NCBI GenBank assembly: GCA_017443145.1
Contig: JAFSPA010000018.1
Span: 1-38,446, forward strand
DNA: 38,446 nucleotides
Source: Paludibacteraceae bacterium
GTDB lineage: Bacteria; Bacteroidota; Bacteroidia; Bacteroidales; Paludibacteraceae
Direction: 5' to 3'
Program-made: the position numbers and the translations under genes
Shown: positions 24,329-31,325 of the stretch, one piece after another
Position numbering within the stretch: the first letter of the stretch is position 1
How the letters are laid out: every line of letters starts with the position of its first letter
The notes under the pieces: model-generated
Told to the model about the DNA's origin: nothing
Seen by the model: the letters and a program-made list of their open reading frames with translations, nothing else
Databases searched by the model: none

Positions 24329-24612
24329 TGGAACTGATTCGTAGGAACACCACGCCTATCCGCATGCGGAATTACGGGCGTATTATCCAAGACACGATTG
24401 AGTATGCCTGCACGCTCACTAATGATGCTGAGCGGCAGGCACTCACTCTCTATATCGCACAGTGCATGAGACAGAAAAACCTCGTCTGGAACAAAGACCA
24501 GGAGTCCGGTATTGAGCGCATAAAGAACGACTTACACATCCTTTCAAATGGGCGCTTGGACGCTGATATAGCGTTGCTCGACGGCGATTTGATTAGGAAG
24601 AAAAAGAAATAA
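24328..24612 (+). CDS. short DUF4290-like protein, 94 aa
   Basis: The N-terminal pattern (RNTTPIRMRNYGRIIQDTIEYA) and the helical composition resemble DUF4290 of Bacteroidetes, but the protein is about half the usual length of roughly 200 residues and ends in a lysine run (DLIRKKKK). It is probably a compact or C-terminally reduced member. The start overlaps the preceding stop (TAATG), and prs begins 3 nt after its stop, so translation is coupled. Function unknown. Confidence 0.65.
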   Translation: MELIRRNTTPIRMRNYGRIIQDTIEYACTLTNDAERQALTLYIAQCMRQKNLVWNKDQESGIERIKNDLHILSNGRLDADIALLDGDLIRKKKK

Positions 24613-24615
24613 ACC

Positions 24616-25578
24616 ATGTTACAAGAAGCCTCACAATTCAAGATTTTTGCAGGCAGTCAGGGCGAAGCTATCGCACAGCGTATATGCGAACGCTTGGGCT
24701 GCAAGTTAGGAAATTTGACCGTTAGCCATTTCTCCGATGGCGAGTTCGCAGCGTCGTTTGACGATAGCGTGCGTGGGCAGTCTGTTTATCTTGTTCAGTC
24801 CACTAATCCCAGTAGCGACAATCTTATGGAGCTCCTCCTTATGATTGACGCTGCAAAACGCGCCAGCGCACATGCCGTTATTGCCGTTATCCCGTATTTC
24901 GGCTGGGCGCGCCAGGATAGAAAGGACAAACCCCGCGTCTCTATCGGTGCCAAGCTCGTGGCGAACATGCTACAAGTCGCCGGCGCTGACCGTGTCATCA
25001 CGCTTGACTTGCATGCAGACCAGATTCAAGGCTTCTTCGACATACCTGTCGATCACCTTTATGGCGGTAATGCCCTTGCCAACTATATCCAGAGTCTCAA
25101 CCTCCGTAAGCTCATCGTCGCTTCGCCCGACGTGGGCGGTTCGAAGCGCGCTGCTGCATTCGCCAAGAAAATGCACATGCTTACCGACCGCGAAGTGCCG
25201 ATGGTCATCTGCTACAAGAACCGTCCCGACTTCAATAAGGTCAGCGAGATTCGTGTACTGGGTGATGTCTATGGCAAGGACGTAGTCCTTATCGACGATA
25301 TTGCTGATACTGCCGGTACTATCTGCAAGGCGGCCGCGGTCATGAAAGAGGGTGGAGCCAAATCCGTCCGCGCTGTCGTGAGCCACGGTATCATGTCCGG
25401 CGATGCTTGCCAGCGAATCATGGATAGCGAACTCGAGGAACTCATCTTCACCGACTCCATTCCTTTCGACACGGCGCGTTGCCCGAAAGTGAAAGTCATT
25501 AGTGTCTGCCAAGCGTTTGCCGATACGATTCAGGCGATCCAGGAGCATCGATCCATCTCCCAAGTAAACGTACGCTAA
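24616..25578 (+). CDS. prs: ribose-phosphate pyrophosphokinase, 320 aa
   Basis: Makes PRPP from ribose 5-phosphate and ATP for nucleotide, His and Trp synthesis. Signatures present: FSDGEF near 40, ARQDRKD (ATP loop), DLHADQIQGFF (the PRPP synthase signature) and the PRPP-binding DDIADTAGT. Length fits the class I bacterial enzyme. It lies 3 nt after the DUF4290-like gene and 2 nt before the M28 gene, in the same operon. Cytosolic, normally essential. Confidence 0.97.
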   Translation: MLQEASQFKIFAGSQGEAIAQRICERLGCKLGNLTVSHFSDGEFAASFDDSVRGQSVYLVQSTNPSSDNLMELLLMIDAAKRASAHAVIAVIPYFGWARQDRKDKPRVSIGAKLVANMLQVAGADRVITLDLHADQIQGFFDIPVDHLYGGNALANYIQSLNLRKLIVASPDVGGSKRAAAFAKKMHMLTDREVPMVICYKNRPDFNKVSEIRVLGDVYGKDVVLIDDIADTAGTICKAAAVMKEGGAKSVRAVVSHGIMSGDACQRIMDSELEELIFTDSIPFDTARCPKVKVISVCQAFADTIQAIQEHRSISQVNVR

Positions 25579-25580
25579 TC

Positions 25581-26564
25581 ATGACGAAAAAGAATATTGT
25601 CATCCTCTTAGCAGCACTGTGTCTTGCTGCTTGTCATAAGTCTGCCAAACCAGTAGCCGATGTCCGGCCCGCATTCTTTGCAGATAGTGCCTATGCCTAT
25701 ATCGAGCAACAGATGGCCTTCGGACCGCGCGTACCGAATAGCAAGGCGCACTTGGATTGTGCAGCATGGCTCATTCGTCAACTCCGCAGCCGTGGCGCAC
25801 AGGTCGAGCTACAAAAAGGTACACTACAGGACTATTCCGGGCGCTTGCAGCCTATCATTAATATCATGGCACATTTCGAACCCGATTCGATTAATGCCAA
25901 CAAGGATGCCATCCTCCTCTTCGCGCACTACGACACTCGCGCTTGGGCGGACGAAGAGCCGCTTTACGAGGACCGCTCATACAATGTGCCGGGAGCTAAC
26001 GACGGAGCCAGTGGAGTAGGTGTCCTGCTCGAGGTTGCACGGCAACTCAGTATCAAGCCTGCAGCACAGCCCGTTGACATCATCTTCTTCGACTACGAGG
26101 ACCAAGGAACGCCTTCTTCCTATACCGGCGTCCAGCGCGAGAACACATGGTGTCTCGGCTCGCAACTCTTTGCCGCGCATTATAACGACCGACTCAAGAC
26201 CACCGATGCACAGCGCCCTTACCAATACGGTATCCTCCTTGACATGGTGGGCTCACCGGATGCTGTATTCCCTAAGGAGATGTACTCCATTCAGTATGCC
26301 CAGAACTACCTCGAGCTCATCTGGCGCAAAGCCCATCAACTCGGCTACGGACGCTATTTCGTGGACCGAATGACTTACCCCATCGTCGATGACCATTACT
26401 ACCTCAATATAGCCGGTATCCCCTGTGTGGATATCATTCACTACGACGGTCGTAACGAGACCGGATTTGCCTCCTGGTGGCACACACGACAGGACGATAT
26501 GCGCAATATCGACAAGTCCACTCTCCAAGCCGTCGGAGAAGTCGTAATGGCTGTAATAAACTGA
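25581..26564 (+). CDS. M28-family zinc lipoprotein, glutaminyl-peptide cyclotransferase-like, 327 aa
   Basis: The signal ends LCLAAC, so Cys18 is the likely lipidation site. The body is an M28 fold: FAHYDTRAW (metal His/Asp), GANDGASGVG (bridging Asp), DYEDQG (Glu/Asp) and VDDHYYLN, then DIIHYD near the C terminus. The early YIEQQMAFGPRVPNS and the overall arrangement match the Bacteroidetes glutamine cyclotransferases, which convert N-terminal Gln of exported proteins to pyroglutamate. An aminopeptidase role is the alternative. It should be anchored facing the periplasm. The stop codon lies in a heptad array that runs to the sufC start. Confidence 0.85.
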   Translation: MTKKNIVILLAALCLAACHKSAKPVADVRPAFFADSAYAYIEQQMAFGPRVPNSKAHLDCAAWLIRQLRSRGAQVELQKGTLQDYSGRLQPIINIMAHFEPDSINANKDAILLFAHYDTRAWADEEPLYEDRSYNVPGANDGASGVGVLLEVARQLSIKPAAQPVDIIFFDYEDQGTPSSYTGVQRENTWCLGSQLFAAHYNDRLKTTDAQRPYQYGILLDMVGSPDAVFPKEMYSIQYAQNYLELIWRKAHQLGYGRYFVDRMTYPIVDDHYYLNIAGIPCVDIIHYDGRNETGFASWWHTRQDDMRNIDKSTLQAVGEVVMAVIN

Positions 26565-26580
26565 CAACTGAATACGGAAT
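26560..26580. repeat. 3 x 7-bp heptad array joining the M28 stop to the sufC start
   Basis: ACTGACA, ACTGAAT and ACGGAAT run in tandem. The first unit carries the TGA stop of the M28 gene (26562-26564), and the last provides the first two bases of the sufC ATG (26579-26581). Confidence 0.75.
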
Positions 26581-27328
26581 GCAGACTACTCTACTCGAAA
26601 TACGCAATCTTCATGCCTCTATCGCAGGCAAACAGATACTCAAAGGCATCAACCTCACTATCCATGCTGGTGAAGTGCATGCAATCATGGGACCAAACGG
26701 TGCAGGCAAATCAACTCTCTCTGCCGTGCTCACCGGCAACCCGCAATACGAAGTCACCGAAGGCTCTGTCCTGCTCAATGGCAAGGACTTACTCGCTATG
26801 CCGCCCGAACAGCGCGCTCGCGAGGGTGTCTTCCTCTCCTTCCAATACCCCGTTGAGATTCCCGGCGTGTCCATGGTCAATTTCCTGCGTACTGCAATGA
26901 ACGAGAAACGCAAATACGCCGGATTAGAACCGCTCTCTGCCACCGCTTTCCTCAAACTCATGCGAGAGAAACGCGCGCTGCTCAATATGGCGGACAAGCT
27001 CAATAATCGCTCCGTCAACGAGGGCTTCTCCGGTGGCGAGAAAAAGAAGAACGAGATCCTCCAGATGGCGATGCTGCAACCTTGCCTCAGTATCCTTGAC
27101 GAAACCGACTCCGGACTCGATATCGATGCCCTGCGAGTCGTAGCAGAAGGCGTCAACCGACTCAAATCGCCCGACAATGCCTCTATCGTCATCACGCACT
27201 ATCAACGACTGCTCGATTATATCATTCCAGACTTCGTTCACGTCCTCGCTGACGGACAAATAGTCAAAACGGGCGACAAATCCTTAGCACTCGAACTCGA
27301 AAAGAATGGATACGCTGAGTTTGAATAA
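26579..27328 (+). CDS. sufC: SufC, ATPase of the SUF iron-sulfur cluster assembly system, 249 aa
   Basis: An ABC-type ATPase without membrane partner that drives SufB/SufD rearrangement during Fe-S cluster building. Walker A GPNGAGKS (38-45), signature FSGGEKKKNEI (about 152-162, the SufC-specific lysine-rich form) and Walker B LSILDETDSGLD are all intact. The start at 26579 is chosen because the longer frame lies inside the M28 gene. It overlaps the sufD-like gene by 23 nt. SufB, normally directly upstream, is missing; an M28 lipoprotein gene takes that place. Confidence 0.95.
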   Translation: MQTTLLEIRNLHASIAGKQILKGINLTIHAGEVHAIMGPNGAGKSTLSAVLTGNPQYEVTEGSVLLNGKDLLAMPPEQRAREGVFLSFQYPVEIPGVSMVNFLRTAMNEKRKYAGLEPLSATAFLKLMREKRALLNMADKLNNRSVNEGFSGGEKKKNEILQMAMLQPCLSILDETDSGLDIDALRVVAEGVNRLKSPDNASIVITHYQRLLDYIIPDFVHVLADGQIVKTGDKSLALELEKNGYAEFE

Positions 27329-27938
27329 AGGCGAAAAACGTGACCTCGTGTTTATCGACACGCCAGACTTAGACCTGCATGTCTTGCAGGCCGAAGACTC
27401 TGTCTTGCGTCTCTTCGTCTTGGATTTTCATTCTGCGAACAACATCCTCCATATCGACCATAAAGCACCACGCTGCACCACCGAAATCTACCACCTCGCG
27501 TTCCTGCACGGCGCTGACTCCGTCTCTACGCACACACGCATGCATCACGAACACGGCGAAGGCATCAGCCGCCAACTGATTAAGTTCGTGCTCGACGATA
27601 CCTCCAAGGGTAATTTCCTCGGCGAGTTAGTCATCAAACCCGATGCCCAGCAGGTCGATGCACAGCAGACCAACCGCAATATCCTCCTCTCCAAGACTGC
27701 AACCATGCGCACCAGACCGCAGCTCGAGATTTACGCCGACGATGTCAAAGCATCACACGGCGCTACCACTGGACAACTCGACGAGTCCGCGCTCTTCTAT
27801 ATGCAGCAACGCTGTATTGCTCCCGACGATGCACGAAAAATGCTCCTACGGGCTTTTATCATGGATATAGTGGAAAAATTCCCCGAATCCGAGGACTTAT
27901 CGGTCACGATTGACCGCATAATCGAGCAAGGACAATAA
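27306..27938 (+). CDS. sufD: compact SufD/SufB-family protein, 210 aa
   Basis: The C-terminal half is plainly SufD-like: RPQLEIYADDVKASHGATTG (137-156), then QLDESALFYMQQR and the helical RAFIMDIVEKF. SufD proteins are usually 400 residues or more; here the N-terminal helical domain and part of the beta-helix are absent, although the gene starts cleanly inside sufC. In the motif VKCSHG the Cys is Ala149, whereas the His implicated in cluster formation is kept (His151). No SufB, SufS or SufE gene follows. It could work with SufC and a SufB encoded elsewhere, or be part of a minimal SufC-SufD-like system. Its last 42 nt overlap the convergent polyprenyl synthase gene. Confidence 0.85.
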   Translation: MDTLSLNKGEKRDLVFIDTPDLDLHVLQAEDSVLRLFVLDFHSANNILHIDHKAPRCTTEIYHLAFLHGADSVSTHTRMHHEHGEGISRQLIKFVLDDTSKGNFLGELVIKPDAQQVDAQQTNRNILLSKTATMRTRPQLEIYADDVKASHGATTGQLDESALFYMQQRCIAPDDARKMLLRAFIMDIVEKFPESEDLSVTIDRIIEQGQ

Positions 27939-28883
27939 CGCTTCTTTCGTCCGACTGTCCCTGAAAATCGAAAGTGCTTCGATGGCACTTTTTTTGTGCT
28001 CTGCCATGCGAGCTGCAGCATAACGAACACCGTCATAACGCAGCACAAAAGACTTTATCTCCTGCTCTGCATTCACCGGGTCTGTGATATCCTGATACAG
28101 CTCTTCTGCTAACTGTTTAATGTGCTCTGCCTCCGCTTTCGGGGCGCGCTCTAACGATATCAGCAGCGGTAATGTACACTTGCCGTCACGGATATCGCTC
28201 ATCGTCGGCTTGCCTATCTCTTCCGCGTCTGTGTAATCGAAGATGTCGTCCTTCAGCTGGAAGCATATACCTAACTGCTTACCGAACTCTCGCAACGCCG
28301 TCGTCTGACGCATCGTCGCTGCACTCGACTCCGCGCCCGCTTCCGCACAGCACGCAAACAACTGTGCCGTCTTCTGCGTGATAATCTGGAAATACTGTGC
28401 CTCGCTTATCCACATCGAACTGTTGGCATGTAGCTGCAGCAACTCTCCGCTACTGAGCGCCATACCCAATCCGGCAACGATATTCAGTATCTGCGAGTTA
28501 TGTATCTCCGTTATCGTGTTAATCACCCGCGCAAGCATATAATCGCCCACTAACACCGCCACCTTATTGCTCCATTTGGCTTGCACCGACTTCACGCCGC
28601 GACGCATAGGCGACGAGTCCACTACGTCGTCATGCACAAGACTCGCGTTATGCAGCAACTCCAGCGCCACTGCCGTCTGTATCGTCTTATCCGTCACGCC
28701 GCGACATAACTGTGCCGACAGCAACACCACTATCGGACGAAGCTGCTTACCTGCCTTTGCATGGATATAATCCAATACCTCATTCAGATGCGCATTTTCG
28801 CTGTGCATCGCCTCCGCAAAAGCTTGCTCATATTGCTCAAAAGCTTCTCGAACCGGATACCGTATTTCCTCTATCGAAAGCAC
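27897..28883 (-). CDS. trans-polyprenyl diphosphate synthase (IspB-like), 328 aa
   Basis: Builds long-chain isoprenoid diphosphates, probably for menaquinone side chains. The first aspartate-rich motif is DDVVD (85-89, in LVHDDVVDSSPMRRG) and the second DDIFD (in LKDDIFDYTD). Length is typical of long-chain synthases. The start is GTG at 28883, immediately after the aroC TAA and in the same frame. The 3' end overlaps sufD by 42 nt tail-to-tail, and the terminator for the sufD transcript lies inside this gene. Chain length cannot be read from the sequence with certainty. Confidence 0.9.
   Translation of the reverse strand: MLSIEEIRYPVREAFEQYEQAFAEAMHSENAHLNEVLDYIHAKAGKQLRPIVVLLSAQLCRGVTDKTIQTAVALELLHNASLVHDDVVDSSPMRRGVKSVQAKWSNKVAVLVGDYMLARVINTITEIHNSQILNIVAGLGMALSSGELLQLHANSSMWISEAQYFQIITQKTAQLFACCAEAGAESSAATMRQTTALREFGKQLGICFQLKDDIFDYTDAEEIGKPTMSDIRDGKCTLPLLISLERAPKAEAEHIKQLAEELYQDITDPVNAEQEIKSFVLRYDGVRYAAARMAEHKKSAIEALSIFRDSRTKEALLSLLDYAVNRDR
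27971..27995 (+). terminator. intrinsic terminator of the suf operon, embedded in the opposing gene
   Basis: AAAGTGC (27971-27977), a 7-nt loop, GCACTTT and a T-run of eight lie 33 nt beyond the sufD-like stop. On the other strand the same bases encode a Lys-Lys-Ser-Ala stretch of the polyprenyl synthase. Confidence 0.75.
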
Positions 28884-29762
28884 TTAAATCAAAAATCTCA
28901 AATCACAAATAGTCATTGCCGTCATCGCTTCCACCACCGGCACTGCCCGTACTGCGATGCACACGTCATGCCGTCCACCATACTCCTTCATCTTCGTCGC
29001 AGTCGCCTTGAATCGGCAGCGAAACACAATATCACCTCCGTCACTAATCCCTCCGACAATACCGCTCTCTTGCTCATAACTACGACAGCCGTTAATACTC
29101 ATTATCGCGTAGGCCAAACGAGCCTGCAGCTTGTCAAAAATAGGTTCGCCTATGCCCGCATCAACACCCGTCACGCGACACTCAATCACGCCGCCAACCG
29201 ACTCTCCTGCATCCTTAACAGCCTCTAACAACGCCTCAAACTTCGTCGCATCTGTCTCTTCACCTACTTGCACCAATCGCCCTTCTATTCCTATCCCGTC
29301 CTTGGCGAGAATCTGCTTCGCTATACTACCTGCCACCACACGAGCTACTGTCTCGCGAGCCGATGCTCTGCCTCCGCCGCGATAATCGCGTATCCCGTAT
29401 TTCTGCTCATACACTTTATCTGCATGTCCTTCGCGGTATACATCCCGCAATGCCTCATAATCCTCCGGACGAGCATTCGTGTTCCGTATAATAAAGGCCA
29501 CCGGCGGCCCCAATGTCACCAACTCTCCGCTCTCCAATCTCATCACTCCCGATAGCCATTCTACCTCATCCGCTTCCCCTTTCGCGCGCTCCGACACACC
29601 CATATTCCCCATTTCACGCCCTGCTCGACGATCCAGCTCATGCCCTATCGCCTCTTCATCTATCACCAACCGCGACGGAACACCGTCTATCACGCCGCCA
29701 ACGGCCACACCGTGTGATTCGCCGAAGTCCGTAAAACGGAATATCTCACCTATTGTATTCAT
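28884..29762 (-). CDS. aroC: chorismate synthase, compact form, 292 aa
   Basis: Last step of the shikimate pathway (EPSP to chorismate, reduced-FMN dependent). Family motifs are present: FGESHG (13-18), EGHADKVY (111-118), DYRGGGRASARET (126-138), SVGGVIECR (188-196), GGISDG (237-242) and GRHD (263-266). The usual length is about 350-360. The segment that normally precedes GGIS, with GSExND and the NxAGG run, is reduced to about ten residues (222-235), and the stretch before GRHD is short too. The last residues ICDLRFLI are encoded by a heptad array, which also supplies the stop. The synthase gene follows in the same frame. Activity is likely but not assured. Confidence 0.88.
   Translation of the reverse strand: MNTIGEIFRFTDFGESHGVAVGGVIDGVPSRLVIDEEAIGHELDRRAGREMGNMGVSERAKGEADEVEWLSGVMRLESGELVTLGPPVAFIIRNTNARPEDYEALRDVYREGHADKVYEQKYGIRDYRGGGRASARETVARVVAGSIAKQILAKDGIGIEGRLVQVGEETDATKFEALLEAVKDAGESVGGVIECRVTGVDAGIGEPIFDKLQARLAYAIMSINGCRSYEQESGIVGGISDGGDIVFRCRFKATATKMKEYGGRHDVCIAVRAVPVVEAMTAMTICDLRFLI
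28886..28913. repeat. 4 x 7-bp heptad array at the aroC 3' end
   Basis: On the plus strand the units are AAATCAA, AAATCTC, AAATCAC and AAATAGT, 28 bp in all. On the minus strand they encode the final residues of AroC and the first base of its TAA stop. The polyprenyl synthase GTG lies 2 nt beyond the array. Confidence 0.8.
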
Positions 29763-29804
29763 ACCTCTTCTTGCCTCTTCTTGGCTTTCTTACCATTCTG
29801 CCCG

Positions 29805-29836
29805 CAAAATTACACTTTTTTAATCATATACGCAAA
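29805..29836 (-). promoter_or_regulatory. promoter of aroC and the polyprenyl synthase
   Basis: On the minus strand TTTG (29836-29833), 20-nt spacer, TAATTTTG (29812-29805) followed by CGGGC. The aroC start is 42 nt downstream. A tandem CTCTTCTTG(C/G) repeat (29764-29783, 10-bp period) lies in the leader. Confidence 0.8.
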
Positions 29837-29946
29837 TATTTCCCGCTAAAAATTAACTTTTAACCTTTTTTAATACTCCCTCTCCGCTCTTTTCTCGTCC
29901 TCGATTGCTATTTTTCACAAAAAATCTGCGTTTTTTCGCTAAAATA

Positions 29947-29978
29947 TTTGCACACTCCAAATAAAAGCACTACCTTTG
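29947..29978 (+). promoter_or_regulatory. promoter of the tocopherol-cyclase-like gene
   Basis: TTTG (29947-29950), 20-nt spacer, TACCTTTG (29971-29978), followed by CACGC. It is divergent from the aroC promoter, with about 110 nt of AT-rich DNA between the two. Confidence 0.85.
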
Positions 29979-30033
29979 CACGCAAATCGCGTGCCAAACG
30001 AAAAACAACAGAAAATAAAAGTAGTCAACATCC

Positions 30034-31125
30034 ATGGCAAATATTCACGACATATCGCGCAATGCGTGCCAGTTATTTGGCAAACAGGCACAACAAGGAT
30101 ACGACTGGTGGTGGCATAGTTTCACAGGCGAGGACGCTATAACTGGCGACAAGAAGGCTTTCTTTATTGAGTTCTTTGCCTGCAACCCAGCTTATGCCGC
30201 AGAGCATCCCATCTTTGGCGACAAGCCCTCTTATGTGATGGTCAAAGTAGGCGCTTGGGGAGATAGCGATAAAGCGCAGTTGCACCGTTTCTTCGGATGG
30301 CAACAGGCTCAGATTGATTTTGGCGTACCGTTCAGCGTGAAGGCGGACGATTGTTTCGTGACCGAAAACGAGACACGAGGTTCGGTGACGATTAAGCCCG
30401 CTGAGGCGCAGAAACATCCTGAATGGATGAGCGATGCAGGGGCCATGTCTTGGAACTTGAAAATCAACAAACAAGTCGCTTTCCATGTCGGATATGGCGC
30501 TTCGGCTCCTATGCGCAAATGGCAACTCTTCGAGATGTTCTGGCACGCTGAAGGCATGAAAACTGCCTACGATGGCGAAGTCGTTTGGAACGGACGTAAG
30601 TATATCGTTCGGCCTCAAAACTGCTACGGATATGCCGATAAAAACTGGGGACGGGACTTTACCAGTCCTTGGGTGTGGCTTTCGTCATGCAACCTGACGA
30701 GTGAACTAACAGGCAAAAAAATGACCAACAGCGTCTTTGATATCGGAGGGGGAAGACCCAAAGTCGGACCGCTCATCCTCAATCGCCAACTGCTTTCTGA
30801 CTTCTGGTACGAAGGACGGGACTTCGAGTTCAACTTCTCGAAGTTCTGGACTGCTTGTCGCACGAAGTTCGAGTGTCGTGAGACCGACACGCAAATCATC
30901 TGGCACGTCGAACAACGAACATGGCTCAACAGAATGGTCACCGATATCACCTGTGAGAAAAAAGACATGCTCCTTGTCCGCTACCAGTCTCCTGATGGCG
31001 CTCATCGTCATCAGCGTCTTTGGAACGGTGGCACAGGTAAGGGCACGGTGGCTATCTATCGTTGCGGTCGACTCATTGACCGCTTACGTGCTGATAATGT
31101 CGGCTGCGAATACGGTGAATATTAA
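30034..31125 (+). CDS. tocopherol-cyclase-like/lipocalin-type hypothetical protein, 363 aa
   Basis: There is no signal peptide or membrane helix. The early GYDWWWHSFTGE and the later YADKNWGRDFTSPWVWLSSC (about 195-214) resemble the two halves of the tocopherol cyclase-type beta-barrel fold, in which a K-N-W-G...W-W run is characteristic. Tryptophan content is high. In gut bacteria such proteins are usually unannotated, and tocopherol synthesis is not expected here; binding or modifying a hydrophobic small molecule is an inference. It stands alone behind its own promoter with a strong hairpin downstream (31198-31233). Confidence 0.6.
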   Translation: MANIHDISRNACQLFGKQAQQGYDWWWHSFTGEDAITGDKKAFFIEFFACNPAYAAEHPIFGDKPSYVMVKVGAWGDSDKAQLHRFFGWQQAQIDFGVPFSVKADDCFVTENETRGSVTIKPAEAQKHPEWMSDAGAMSWNLKINKQVAFHVGYGASAPMRKWQLFEMFWHAEGMKTAYDGEVVWNGRKYIVRPQNCYGYADKNWGRDFTSPWVWLSSCNLTSELTGKKMTNSVFDIGGGRPKVGPLILNRQLLSDFWYEGRDFEFNFSKFWTACRTKFECRETDTQIIWHVEQRTWLNRMVTDITCEKKDMLLVRYQSPDGAHRHQRLWNGGTGKGTVAIYRCGRLIDRLRADNVGCEYGEY

Positions 31126-31197
31126 CTTAATAGCAAAAACAACAGAAAATAATAGAATTCAAAAAAGGAGAATTGCTTGCAATAATCGTGCCTCGAA

Positions 31198-31233
31198 GGG
31201 GCTAAGACCAGGCTGTTGCCGTTTGGTAGCCCC
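31198..31233 (+). terminator. three-segment hairpin, probable terminator
   Basis: GGGGCTA/TAGCCCC (outer), CCA/TGG (middle) and GGC/GCC with a TGTT loop stack on each other, and T-rich sequence follows. It lies 73 nt after the 363-aa gene and about 50 nt before the -33 box of the sensor kinase promoter. Confidence 0.6.
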
Positions 31234-31283
31234 ATTTTGTGTTGTTTTTGAGCATAAATGTTAAAAATAGTAGTTTTAGGTAC

Positions 31284-31314
31284 TTGTGCATTTCCTAAGA
31301 ATGTAGTAATTTTG
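31284..31314 (+). promoter_or_regulatory. promoter of the TPR histidine kinase operon
   Basis: TAATTTTG (31307-31314) lies 20 nt after CTTG (31283-31286), within TTAGGTACTTGTG. The same TTAGGTACTTG block is the -33 region of the secreted-protein gene at 33903. The start codon is 12 nt downstream. Confidence 0.65.
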
Positions 31315-31325
31315 CAGCCGATTTT

